Assembly (NCBI GenBank): GCA_036501845.1
Contig: DASXZO010000123.1
Coordinates: 1 to 23,754 of the forward strand
DNA: 23,754 nt
Source: JBBREP01 sp036501845
GTDB taxonomy: Bacteria > Actinomycetota > Acidimicrobiia > IMCC26256 > PALSA-610
Direction of reading: 5' to 3'
Shown: one piece after another, positions 7,727 through 14,934 of the stretch
Layout: each line of letters starts with the position of its first letter
Position numbering within the stretch: position 1 is the stretch's first letter
The notes under the pieces: generated by a model
The model's input: the letters and a program-made list of their open reading frames with translations, nothing else
The model's database searches: none
What the model was told of the DNA's origin: nothing
Program-made: the position numbers and the translations under genes

Positions 7727-7776
7727 CTCGGCGCTACCGTCTCGCGCCGACGCTGCCGCCGAGGGGAGAGCCGTGA
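7723..7776 (+). CDS. Possible 17-residue coupling mini-ORF
   Basis: ATG 7723 overlaps the TGA of the carbamoylase (ATGA), and its own TGA overlaps GTG 7773 of the SnoaL-like gene (GTGA), giving the peptide MTRRYRLAPTLPPRGEP. Exact overlap at both ends would let ribosomes pass from the carbamoylase to the SnoaL-like gene. The same bases contain GGCGC/GCGCC arms (7730-7748) and the GAGGGGAG ribosome binding site, so the open frame may simply be chance. Confidence 0.2.
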   Translation: MTRRYRLAPTLPPRGEP

Positions 7777-8261
7777 CACCCGACGACCTCATCGAGATCG
7801 AGCTGATCCGCCAGCTCAAGTACAAGTACGCACGCTGCCTCGACCTGAAACTGTGGGATGAGCTCGCCACCACCCTCACCGACGACGTCGTGGTCGACTA
7901 CAGCGGCGGGAAGTATCACCACGAGGGCCGCGAGGCGGTGGTGGCGTGGATCATCAAGGGCATGGGCGCCGAGACGTTCTTGTCGAGCCACAAGATGCAC
8001 CACCCCGAGATCGAGATCACGGGCCCCACGACGGCGCGCGGCACGTGGGCACTCGACGACCGCGTGGTGATGACCGACCTCGGCCTCGACGTGCGCGGCT
8101 GCAGCTTCTACGACGACGAGTACGTGAAGCTCGACGGCGAATGGCGCATCGCCCGCACCGGCTACAAGCGCGTGTACGAAGAGATCGAGCCGCGCCGAGC
8201 CGAGATCACGCTGACCGCGAGTTACTTCACCACCGGCGGCCAGAGCTCCCTGCCGGCGTAA
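7773..8261 (+). CDS. SnoaL-like / NTF2-fold protein
   Basis: 162 residues. Start GTG 7773 is supported by GAGGGGAG at about 7761-7768. The N-terminal helix and strand IRQLKYKYARCLDLKLWDELATTLTDD, followed by VVDYSGGKYHHEGREAVVAWI and SSHKMHHPEIEI, match the SnoaL_4-type cone-shaped fold shared by scytalone dehydratase, steroid isomerase and many actinobacterial proteins of unknown role. Tyr, Asp and His residues near 18-90 could line a small-molecule pocket. It probably acts on the product of a neighbouring catabolic step, or is unrelated. Convergent with the next gene, 13 bases apart. Fold fairly certain, function unknown. Confidence 0.82.
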   Translation: MTPDDLIEIELIRQLKYKYARCLDLKLWDELATTLTDDVVVDYSGGKYHHEGREAVVAWIIKGMGAETFLSSHKMHHPEIEITGPTTARGTWALDDRVVMTDLGLDVRGCSFYDDEYVKLDGEWRIARTGYKRVYEEIEPRRAEITLTASYFTTGGQSSLPA

Positions 8262-8274
8262 CGACGGGTCAGCG

Positions 8275-8880
8275 CTACTTCTTGCGCTTGCGCAGACGTT
8301 GGGCGTCGAGCGCGATCTTGCGCTGGCGTTCGGCGCGGGCGATGTCGAGGCCGTGCTGGTCGATGGCCGGCGTGTCCGACGCACGCGCGCCGGCGGCGTG
8401 CCCGGCTTCCTTCGCGGCCTCGTAGGCGCTGTCGGGGATCGCGAAACGTTCGTCGCTGTCGAGGATCTCGGCGAACACCGGACCGGCGGGCGCGTCCATC
8501 GCGGGATAGGCCGCGAGCATGAGCGTCACCATCTGCGCGCCCCACCGTTCGACGAGCTCGTCGAGCACACCGTCCATGTCTTCGCGTGTGGGCTCGTCGG
8601 CCTGGTCGCCGAGCATCTCGATGCAGTCGTCGGAGCAGGGCCCGGCGATCGAGAGCGCGGCGAGCACCCGGCGGCCGGGTGGGCCGGAGTAGATGCGCGG
8701 GCGCACGAGCGACGACGGGTGTGGATGCGAGAGCAGCGCGGGGCGCTTGGCGTTCAATGCCTGTGCCAGCTCCACGAGGTGCTCACCCTCGCCGAGGGCG
8801 CGGATCGCATCGTCGAGCGCGTCGTCGTCGAAGGTGGCGAGCGCGGCGGACAGTCGGTCGAGGGGCGCGGGGGAGGTCAT
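8275..8880 (-). CDS. Uncharacterised protein with basic C-terminus
   Basis: 201 residues from ATG 8880 (MTSPAPLDRL). I do not recognise the family. No signal peptide or membrane segment is visible. It is mainly helical by composition, with an acidic N-terminal region (DDDALDDAIRALGEGEHL), a cysteine pair in PCSDDCIEML (about residue 80), acidic helices around 90-110, and a strongly basic tail RAERQRKIALDAQRLRKRKK that could bind nucleic acid or ribosomes. A TAGACT -10 box (minus strand, 8896 to 8891) ends 10 nt before the ATG, supporting this start over one 21 codons upstream. Divergent from the ABC exporter. Codon use looks like that of a real gene. Confidence 0.7.
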   Translation of the reverse strand: MTSPAPLDRLSAALATFDDDALDDAIRALGEGEHLVELAQALNAKRPALLSHPHPSSLVRPRIYSGPPGRRVLAALSIAGPCSDDCIEMLGDQADEPTREDMDGVLDELVERWGAQMVTLMLAAYPAMDAPAGPVFAEILDSDERFAIPDSAYEAAKEAGHAAGARASDTPAIDQHGLDIARAERQRKIALDAQRLRKRKK

Positions 8881-8890
8881 GCGGCCGGTG

Positions 8891-8896
8891 AGTCTA
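8891..8896 (-). promoter_or_regulatory. Candidate -10 box (TAGACT) of the uncharacterised gene
   Basis: TAGACT on the minus strand matches TAnnnT and ends 10 nt before ATG 8880, implying a leader of about 3 nt. No ribosome binding site is visible. Confidence 0.4.
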
Positions 8897-8931
8897 CGGA
8901 AAGTCGGGGCCTGCGGCGGGAGCGTGCTCAT

Positions 8932-8937
8932 TACCCT
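8932..8937 (+). promoter_or_regulatory. Candidate -10 box (TACCCT) of the ABC exporter operon
   Basis: TACCCT matches TAnnnT. It ends 7 nt before GTG 8945 but only 4 nt before the in-frame ATG 8942. The 7-nt spacing equals that seen at three other genes in this window, so a leaderless start at GTG 8945 is favoured. Confidence 0.5.
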
Positions 8938-8944
8938 GCACATG

Positions 8945-10774
8945 GTGCGCGGGGGCGGGGAAACGGAAGAACAGGGCCGCCAGGCCGCGCGCTCGTTCGT
9001 GTGGCATCACGTGTGGCGGCGGCGCCGCACGCTTGGCACGGCATTTCTCGGCGCGGTGCTCTACAGCTCGGTGGTGCTCGTGATCCCGCTCGTCGCCGAG
9101 CACGCCATCAACGATGCGATCGGCGACCACCACTCCGAACGCGTGCGCGAGTACGTGCTCATCCTCGTGGGCCTGGGCGTGTTGCGTGCGCTCGGCACCG
9201 CCATCCGCAAGTACCAGGCCAACAAGAACCCCGCGCTCGTCGCCAACGACATCCGCGACCGGCTCTTCGGTCACGTGCAGCGGATGTCGTTCAGCTTCCA
9301 CGACCAGATCGGCGTGGGCCAGCTCATGGCGCGCGCATCCACCGACGTGTCGATGCTCGAGGACGCGATCGGCCCGCTGCCGTGGTTCACACAGTCGGTG
9401 ATCATGTTCGTGGCCGGGGTGGTGTTGCTGTTCTTCGTGCAGCCGTTCCTCGCTGCCTCGGTCGCGTTCGTGGTGATCGTGGCCATGGCGTTCGCGCTCC
9501 GCCAAGCCCGTGCGCTCTACCCGGCCGGCGACGAGGTGCAGGCGCGCCTCGGCTTCTACGCGCAGTTCGTGGAGCAGCAGGTGCAAGGCATCCGCGTGGT
9601 GAAGGGCCACGGATTCGAGCGGGCGTACACGCGCCGGGCCGACGCGCTCGCCGCCGACGTGCAGCGAGCCGGGGTGGAGCAAGCGCGCGTCCGCGCCCGT
9701 TTCCAGGCCGCGATGCTCGCGACGCCCGGCCTGGCGATGCTCACGGTGATCGGCGTCGGCGGCTACCTGGGCGCCACGGGGCGGCTCACCGCAGGCGGGA
9801 TGCTCGCGTTCCTGCTGTATCTCGCGCTCCTCGTGTCGCCGGTGAACGCGGGCGCCGAGCTGCTCGCCGAATGGCCACAGGGAATGGCGGCCGCCGCACG
9901 CATCGCCGACGTGCTCGCCACCGACAGCGACGTGACCGAGCCGGCGCACCCGGCCAAATTGGCATCGGGCGGTGGCGCGATCGCGTTCGAGCACGTCACG
10001 TTCAGCTACCGCGAGCACGTGCCCGTGATCGTCGACCTCGATATCTCGATCCGCGCCGGTGAGTCGGTGGCGCTGGTGGGTGGGAGCGGTTCGGGCAAGT
10101 CGACGCTGGCGTACTTGCTGTGCCGCTTCTACGACCCCGACTTCGGACGCGTCACGCTCGACGGCACTGCGATCGATTCCGTATCGCTCCACACGCTTCG
10201 TCGTGCGGTGTCGCTGGTGTTCGAGGACACGGTCGTGTTCACTGCGAGCATTCGGGCCAACCTCGCCATCGGCGCGCCCGAGGCCCACGATCGCGACATC
10301 GTCCGCGCCGCCGAGCTCGCAGAGGCCGACGCGTTCATTCGCGAACTGCCCGACGGTTACGACACGATCGTCGGCCCGCAGGGCTACAGCCTCTCGGGCG
10401 GTCAGCGTCAACGGCTCGCGATCGCCCGCGCGATCCTGCGCGACTCACGTGTGCTCGTGCTCGACGACGCGATGAGCGCCGTCGACCCGCCCACCGAAGC
10501 CGCGATCCGCCGCGGGTTGGTGCAGGCAATGGAAGGTCGCACCACCGTGATCATCGCCCACCGCGTCGAGACGATCGCGCTCGCCGAACGAGTGGTGCTG
10601 CTCGATCGCGGTCGAGTGATCGCCGACGGCACGCACGAAGAACTGCTCCAACTCCCCGCATACCGCCACGCGTTGGCCCTCGACGAAATCGACCGCGAGA
10701 CCCCCGACCATGTACGGCGAGCGGAGCGAGCGTCCGTCGCCCCTGGGGGCGCGAGCGCAGGCGAGCGGGGGTAG
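8945..10774 (+). CDS. ABC exporter half-transporter, degenerate-site subunit
   Basis: 609 residues from GTG 8945 (ATG 8942 is the alternative). An N-terminal transmembrane domain with about six hydrophobic segments (roughly 30-320) is followed by an ATPase domain: Walker A GGSGSGKST with K385; Q-loop VFEDT with E427 where Gln is usual; signature LSGGQ at 483-487; Walker B VLVLDDAMS with D508 in place of the catalytic Glu; then a switch His in IIAHRVE. Asp at the catalytic position marks the non-hydrolytic site of heterodimeric exporters such as TM287/288 and LmrCD. The last 11 residues (APGGASAGERG) are encoded by an interspersed repeat that also supplies part of the stop codon. The partner gene starts 2 bases later. 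Substrate unknown: lipid, peptide or drug. Confidence 0.9.
   Translation: MRGGGETEEQGRQAARSFVWHHVWRRRRTLGTAFLGAVLYSSVVLVIPLVAEHAINDAIGDHHSERVREYVLILVGLGVLRALGTAIRKYQANKNPALVANDIRDRLFGHVQRMSFSFHDQIGVGQLMARASTDVSMLEDAIGPLPWFTQSVIMFVAGVVLLFFVQPFLAASVAFVVIVAMAFALRQARALYPAGDEVQARLGFYAQFVEQQVQGIRVVKGHGFERAYTRRADALAADVQRAGVEQARVRARFQAAMLATPGLAMLTVIGVGGYLGATGRLTAGGMLAFLLYLALLVSPVNAGAELLAEWPQGMAAAARIADVLATDSDVTEPAHPAKLASGGGAIAFEHVTFSYREHVPVIVDLDISIRAGESVALVGGSGSGKSTLAYLLCRFYDPDFGRVTLDGTAIDSVSLHTLRRAVSLVFEDTVVFTASIRANLAIGAPEAHDRDIVRAAELAEADAFIRELPDGYDTIVGPQGYSLSGGQRQRLAIARAILRDSRVLVLDDAMSAVDPPTEAAIRRGLVQAMEGRTTVIIAHRVETIALAERVVLLDRGRVIADGTHEELLQLPAYRHALALDEIDRETPDHVRRAERASVAPGGASAGERG
10739..10772 (+). 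repeat. Interspersed 34-bp repeat, copy A (end of first ABC gene)
   Basis: Begins GCCCCTGGGGGCGCGAG, continues CGCAGGCGAGCGGGGGT. Differs from copy B at a single base. The left end is an inverted repeat (CGCCCC TG GGGGCG); the right half has a GCGAGC direct repeat. It encodes the last residues of the first ABC subunit, in codon phase 0, and its final T begins the TAG stop. A related GGCGAGCGGAGCGAGCG stretch lies just upstream (10717-10733). Confidence 0.8.
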
Positions 10775-10776
10775 AG

Positions 10777-12552
10777 GTGCGGATTCACGTTGATCATGAG
10801 CCGCTGGCGCGGCGTCCGCCGCTGCGCGCGGTGCTGGCCGAGTTCCGGCCGCACCGGCGTGTGGCGATTCTCGGCTGTATCGGCGTGGCCCTCACCACCG
10901 CGTCGCTCGCGGTGTTGCCGCTCGTGGTCGAGAAGGTGGTGGACAACGGCATCGTCGCGCATTCGAAGGCCTGGGTGTACGGGTGCGCGGCCGTGGCCGC
11001 CGTGCTCGTCGTCGCCCAGGTGGTGGGGAGCTGGCTCGAGGTGGCGTTCATGGGCCTCTTTGCCGAGGGCTACCAGAAGGACCTGCGCGCCTCGATGATG
11101 GCGCACGTGTACGCGCTCGACCTCGACTACTTCACGCGCGAACCTGCGGGCCGTCTGGTGTCGCGGCTCACGAGCGATGTCGAGAACCTGCAGCAATTCG
11201 TGCAGGGGGGCCTGTCGCTCGTGCTGCGAGCGGTGTTGTTGCTCGTGCTGGTGATCACGCTGATGCTGTTCCAATCGGTGCCGCTCACGCTGGCAGTGCT
11301 CGCGGTGCTGCCGCTGCTCGCCGCCGCGAGCCTTTGGTACCGCCCGCGTGCCTTCCGCGTGCAGATGCGGATCCGCGAGACGATGGCCACGATGCTCACG
11401 CACGTGAACGAGTCGCTCGTGGGCATGCGAGTGGTGCAGGCGTTCGCGATCGAGCCGGAGCAGCACGAGGTGTTCCGCGACGTGAGCCTCGACACCTACG
11501 ACGCCAAGCGGCGCGCGGGTGCCGTGACTGCGACGTATTCGGCAGCGATCGAGTTTCTCGTGCCGGTGGCGCTGGCAGTGCTCGTCGGCGTCGGCGCGCA
11601 CCTGGTGGCGGACCGCACTGTGCAGGTCGGTGTCGTCATCGCCTTTTGCCTCTATATCAACCGGCTGTTCGAGCCGATCCTGCAGTTCACCGAGCTCACC
11701 AACCTGCTCCAGGCCGCGGGCGCGTCGTGGGCGCGCGTGTTCGAGTTCCGCGCCACGTTGCCGAACGTGGTCGACCGCCCCGGCGCCTACGACTTCGTGC
11801 CGAGCGGCGGCGAGTTGCGCTTCGACAACGTGTCGTTCCGCTACGCACCGGATGCACGTGATGCGTTGAGCGACGTCGATCTCGTGATCCCGGCGCACGA
11901 GCGGGTTGCCGTGGTGGGCACGAGCGGCGCGGGCAAGAGCACCTTCGCGAAGCTGGTCGCGCGGTTCTACGACGCCAGCGACGGGCGAGTGGTGATCGAC
12001 GGGCAGAACCTGCGCGATGTCACGGGCTCGTCGCTGCGCCGCAATGTGATCGTGGTGCCGCAGGAGGGATTCCTGTTCGACGGCACGGTGGCCGACAACG
12101 TCGGTGTCGCGCGCGGCGACGCCGGGCGCGACGAGATCGAAGCCGCGTGCGCGGCGATGGGGCTCGGCGAGCGGATCGCGGCGATCCCGGGCGGACTCGA
12201 CGCGGTGGTCGCGAACCGCGGCCTCACACTGTCGTCCGGTCAACGCCAACTCGTGGCGCTGGCGCGTGCGTTTCTCGCCGAGCCCGACGTGATCGTGCTC
12301 GACGAGGCCACCTCGAACCTCGACCCCGCCACCGACGCGCTCGTCGAGCGAGCGATGCAGACGTTGCTCGCCGACCGCACCGCGGTGGTGATCGCGCACC
12401 GCATCAACACCGCGATCCGCGCCGACCGGGTGCTGGTGTTCGAGCACGGGCGAGTGGTGGAGGACGGGCCGCCGTCGGAGCTCGAGCTGATCCCCGGCGG
12501 GGCCTTCGCTCGTTGGGTGGCGGCTACCCGCGAGGCCGCGCTCGCGTCATGA
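10777..12552 (+). CDS. ABC exporter half-transporter, catalytic-site subunit
   Basis: 591 residues from GTG 10777, two bases after the stop of its partner. An N-terminal membrane domain (about 30-320) with FMGLFAEGYQKDLR and FTREPAGRLVSRLTSDVENLQQF typical of type IV exporters precedes an ATPase domain: Walker A GTSGAGKST with K387; Q-loop Q429 in VPQEGF; signature LSSGQ at 485-489, slightly off the LSGGQ consensus; Walker B VIVLDEATS with the catalytic E510; switch His in VIAHRIN. With the partner this predicts one canonical ATP site (this subunit's Walker A/B plus the partner's LSGGQ) and one degenerate site. No strong ribosome binding site is visible beyond TAGAGG, so translation is probably coupled. 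Confidence 0.9.
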   Translation: MRIHVDHEPLARRPPLRAVLAEFRPHRRVAILGCIGVALTTASLAVLPLVVEKVVDNGIVAHSKAWVYGCAAVAAVLVVAQVVGSWLEVAFMGLFAEGYQKDLRASMMAHVYALDLDYFTREPAGRLVSRLTSDVENLQQFVQGGLSLVLRAVLLLVLVITLMLFQSVPLTLAVLAVLPLLAAASLWYRPRAFRVQMRIRETMATMLTHVNESLVGMRVVQAFAIEPEQHEVFRDVSLDTYDAKRRAGAVTATYSAAIEFLVPVALAVLVGVGAHLVADRTVQVGVVIAFCLYINRLFEPILQFTELTNLLQAAGASWARVFEFRATLPNVVDRPGAYDFVPSGGELRFDNVSFRYAPDARDALSDVDLVIPAHERVAVVGTSGAGKSTFAKLVARFYDASDGRVVIDGQNLRDVTGSSLRRNVIVVPQEGFLFDGTVADNVGVARGDAGRDEIEAACAAMGLGERIAAIPGGLDAVVANRGLTLSSGQRQLVALARAFLAEPDVIVLDEATSNLDPATDALVERAMQTLLADRTAVVIAHRINTAIRADRVLVFEHGRVVEDGPPSELELIPGGAFARWVAATREAALAS

Positions 12553-12559
12553 TCTGCGT

Positions 12560-14566
12560 GTGAACGTGTGGCATCCCGATCCGGCCCGGGCGGCGGGATC
12601 GCGCATCCAGGCGATGCACGAGCGCTTCGGCACGAGCGATTTCGCCGCGCTCCACGAGCTGTCGGTGCGCGAGCCCGATCGCTTCTGGCGCGCGGTGTGG
12701 GACGAGTGCGGCGTGATCGGTGAACCCGGCGACGTCGCGTTCGAGCCCGGCGACGGCACGATGCGCGGTGCGCGCTTCTTCACCGAGGCGCGACTCAACT
12801 TCGCCGAGAACCTGCTCGGCCCGAGCGTGCCGGGGCCCCTCGGGGCGCGAGCGCAGGCGAGCGGGGGTGAAATTGCCCTCGTCGCCACGGACGAGACCGG
12901 ACGCCGACGGGAGCTCACGCGGCGCGAGTTGCACGACCTCGTTGCCCGCACGGCCGCCGCAATGCGTGCCGAAGGTGTGCAACCGGGAGATCGCGTCGCC
13001 GCGTGGATGGCGAACATCCCTGAGACGGTGGCGATCATGCTCGCCGCCGCGAGCATCGGCGCGGTGTTCAGCAGCACGTCGCCCGATTTCGGCGTGGCCG
13101 GAGTGGTCGATCGCTTCGGCCAGATCGAGCCCGTGTTGCTGTTCGCCGTCGACGGCTATCAGTACGGCGGGAAGCGCTTCGACTGCACCGCTCGTCTCGG
13201 CGAGATCGCCGCAGCGTTGCCGAGCGTGCGGCGCGTGGTGGTGGTGCGCCATCTGGACGAAGGGTCGCTTCCCGACGGCGCGGTCGCGTTCGACGAATGG
13301 GCGAGCCCGGGATCGGAGCCGGTCGTCCCATCATTCGCGCCGTTGCCGTTCGACCATCCGCTCGCGGTGCTCTACAGCAGCGGCACCACGGGCCCGCCGA
13401 AGTGCATCGTGCACCGCGCCGGCGGGGTCCTGGTCAAGCATCTTTCCGAGCACCAGTTGCACTGCGACGTGCGCGCCGGCGATCGCGTCTTCTACTTCAC
13501 GACCTGCGGCTGGATGATGTGGAACTGGCTCGTGAGCGCGCTCGCGTCGAGAGCCACGATCGTGCTCTACGACGGTTCACCGTTCCATCCCGACCCGAAC
13601 GCGTTGTTCGAGCTGGCAGCGCGCGAGCGGGTGACGCTGTTCGGGGTGAGCGCCAAGTTCATCGACGCCTGCCGCAAGGAGGGCTTGCGACCGCGCGACA
13701 CCCACGATCTGTCGAGCGTCGCGACCGTCTGTTCCACCGGTTCGCCGCTCGTGGCCGAGAGCTTCGAGTTCGTGTGGGACGCGGTGTCGCCGACCGCGCA
13801 TCTGGCGTCGATCAGCGGCGGCACCGATCTCTGCGGCTGCCTCGTGATCGGCGACCCCACCCGAGCGGTCTACGCAGGCGAGATCCAGGGCCCGGCGCTC
13901 GGGGTGGCGGCCGACGTGTGGACCGAGGCCGGGGAGCCCGCAGCGGTGGGCGTCACCGGCGAGCTGGTGTGCACGCGGCCCTTCCCCTCGATGCCGCTCG
14001 GTTTCTGGGGCGACACCACCGGCGCCCGCTACCAAGCCGCCTACTTCGACCGCTTCCCCGGTGCGCGCCCCTCGGGGCGCGAGCCGCAGGCGAGCGGGGG
14101 TGCAGGCGACATCTGGTCCCACGGCGACTTTGCGGCCCGCACGGAACACGGTGGCTTCGTGATCTCGGGTCGTTCCGACGCCACGCTCAACCCCGGGGGC
14201 GTGCGGATCGGCACCGCCGAGATCTACCGGCAGGTCGAGGCGCTCCCCGAGGTGGCCGAGGCGCTGGCGATCTCCCGGCCGGCGGGTTCGGGCGACACCG
14301 AGATCGTGCTCTTCGTGCGGCTCACCGACGGCGCCGCGGCGATCGACAGCGGTGTGGTCCGGACCATCAAAGAGCGACTGCGCACGCGCTGCTCGCCACG
14401 CCACGTGCCCGCGAGAATCGTTGCGGTGGCCGATCTCCCCAGAACCCGTTCGGGCAAACTCGCAGAACTTGCGGTGGCCGACGTGGTGGCGGGCCGGACC
14501 GTCCGCAATCGAGAGGCCCTCGCCAATCCCGAAGCCCTCGACCAATTCGAAGGCCTCCTCGACTGA
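12560..14566 (+). CDS. Acetoacetyl-CoA synthetase
   Basis: 668 residues. An ATP-dependent cytoplasmic acyl-CoA ligase that converts acetoacetate to acetoacetyl-CoA via an acyl-adenylate. Family hallmarks: ARLNFAENLL near 77-86; ASIGAVFSSTSPDFG; the phosphate loop LYSSGTTGPPKC at about 269-280; TTCGWMMWNWLVSAL; SISGGTDLCGC; LGFWGDTTG; SGRSDATLNPGGVRIG; and C-terminal RTRSGKLAELAV with the catalytic Lys near 633. GTG 12560 begins 7 bases after the ABC gene stop. CATGAT (12548-12553) lies 6 nt before it, so an internal leaderless promoter is possible. Two copies of the interspersed repeat are embedded (residues about 92-103 and 503-514), each matching extra residues relative to the human enzyme as I recall it. 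The active-site motifs are intact, so the enzyme is probably functional. Confidence 0.93.
   Translation: MNVWHPDPARAAGSRIQAMHERFGTSDFAALHELSVREPDRFWRAVWDECGVIGEPGDVAFEPGDGTMRGARFFTEARLNFAENLLGPSVPGPLGARAQASGGEIALVATDETGRRRELTRRELHDLVARTAAAMRAEGVQPGDRVAAWMANIPETVAIMLAAASIGAVFSSTSPDFGVAGVVDRFGQIEPVLLFAVDGYQYGGKRFDCTARLGEIAAALPSVRRVVVVRHLDEGSLPDGAVAFDEWASPGSEPVVPSFAPLPFDHPLAVLYSSGTTGPPKCIVHRAGGVLVKHLSEHQLHCDVRAGDRVFYFTTCGWMMWNWLVSALASRATIVLYDGSPFHPDPNALFELAARERVTLFGVSAKFIDACRKEGLRPRDTHDLSSVATVCSTGSPLVAESFEFVWDAVSPTAHLASISGGTDLCGCLVIGDPTRAVYAGEIQGPALGVAADVWTEAGEPAAVGVTGELVCTRPFPSMPLGFWGDTTGARYQAAYFDRFPGARPSGREPQASGGAGDIWSHGDFAARTEHGGFVISGRSDATLNPGGVRIGTAEIYRQVEALPEVAEALAISRPAGSGDTEIVLFVRLTDGAAAIDSGVVRTIKERLRTRCSPRHVPARIVAVADLPRTRSGKLAELAVADVVAGRTVRNREALANPEALDQFEGLLD
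12835..12868 (+). repeat. Interspersed 34-bp repeat, copy B (in acetoacetyl-CoA synthetase)
   Basis: Begins GCCCCTCGGGGCGCGAG, continues CGCAGGCGAGCGGGGGT; identical to copy A except for one base. Read in codon phase 2 to give a PLGARAQASGG segment, between ENLL and the IALVA strand of the N-terminal domain. Known homologues have a loop about 11 residues shorter here. Confidence 0.85.
14067..14101 (+). repeat. Interspersed 35-bp repeat, copy C (in acetoacetyl-CoA synthetase)
   Basis: Begins GCCCCTCGGGGCGCGAG, continues CCGCAGGCGAGCGGGGGT; one base longer than A and B. The left arm extends to a perfect CGCGCCCC TC GGGGCGCG inverted repeat (14064-14081). Read in codon phase 1 as RPSGREPQASGG, inserted between FPG and IWSHGD, which are nearly adjacent in typical family members (FPGVW.HGD). 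Confidence 0.85.
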
Positions 14567-14934
14567 AGGTCTGTTCAGGTGTGACGACAGCGCAGGGGGC
14601 TCGCCAGCTCTGCCCGAGGCAGGCAAGTCGGCGCGGAATACCTACGTCACGCCAAGAATTGGACTCAGTGAGGCCCTGTCGTCCAGTTTTGACGGCCGGA
14701 CAGCCGATGGAACCTGCGTGAAGTCGGCCGCGTCTGGGAAACCTCGGAAAATCTTCATGGTTTCGCCTCGACTCGGCACCCCCGGACCTGGGACAATCAC
14801 GGCACCGGAGGGAATTCCCCACATCCCGCCGCGGTTGCTGTCATGCTCTAGGCGTGCGCCGGCGACCCGGCGGAATCCGGAGCAGATCGTTGCTTGCAGG
14901 GCCACCGTGAACCCCTGTGAGCGGAAGGAATGTT
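14567..14934. other. Gene-free region upstream of the sigma factor
   Basis: 368 bases without a convincing gene. Base composition is visibly less GC-rich than the flanks and short frames here have no coding character. Two modest inverted repeats are present: CTGCC-CGA-GGCAG (14610-14622), possibly part of a terminator for the synthetase although no T-run follows, and GAAACC (14738-14743) with GGTTTC (14759-14764), enclosing a small GAA/TTC pairing. I see no clear TAnnnT promoter. TCTAGGCG at 14847-14854 is the nearest, lacking the final T. The long leader could carry regulation of the sigma gene or a small RNA, but nothing specific is recognisable. Confidence 0.5.
14923..14929 (+). promoter_or_regulatory. 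Ribosome binding site fixing the sigma factor start
   Basis: GGAAGGA lies 5 nt before GTG 14935 and selects that codon over an in-frame GTG at 14917, which would place the site inside the coding sequence. This contrasts with the many genes here that lack a Shine-Dalgarno sequence. Confidence 0.7.

Noticed and set aside
8894..12447. Two long minus-strand open frames (about 505 and 679 codons) across the ABC transporter genes
   Set aside because: They are antisense to confident ABC subunits, and their His/Arg/Glu/Val-rich composition is what GC-rich codon use produces on the opposite strand.
14610..14622. Strong terminator after acetoacetyl-CoA synthetase
   Set aside because: The stem is only 5 bp with no following T-run, so it is mentioned only as a weak possibility in the gap entry.
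14567..14934. tRNA or tmRNA in the gap before the sigma factor
   Set aside because: I found no T-loop GTTCGAxxC motif with a matching acceptor stem and no tmRNA-like pairing.
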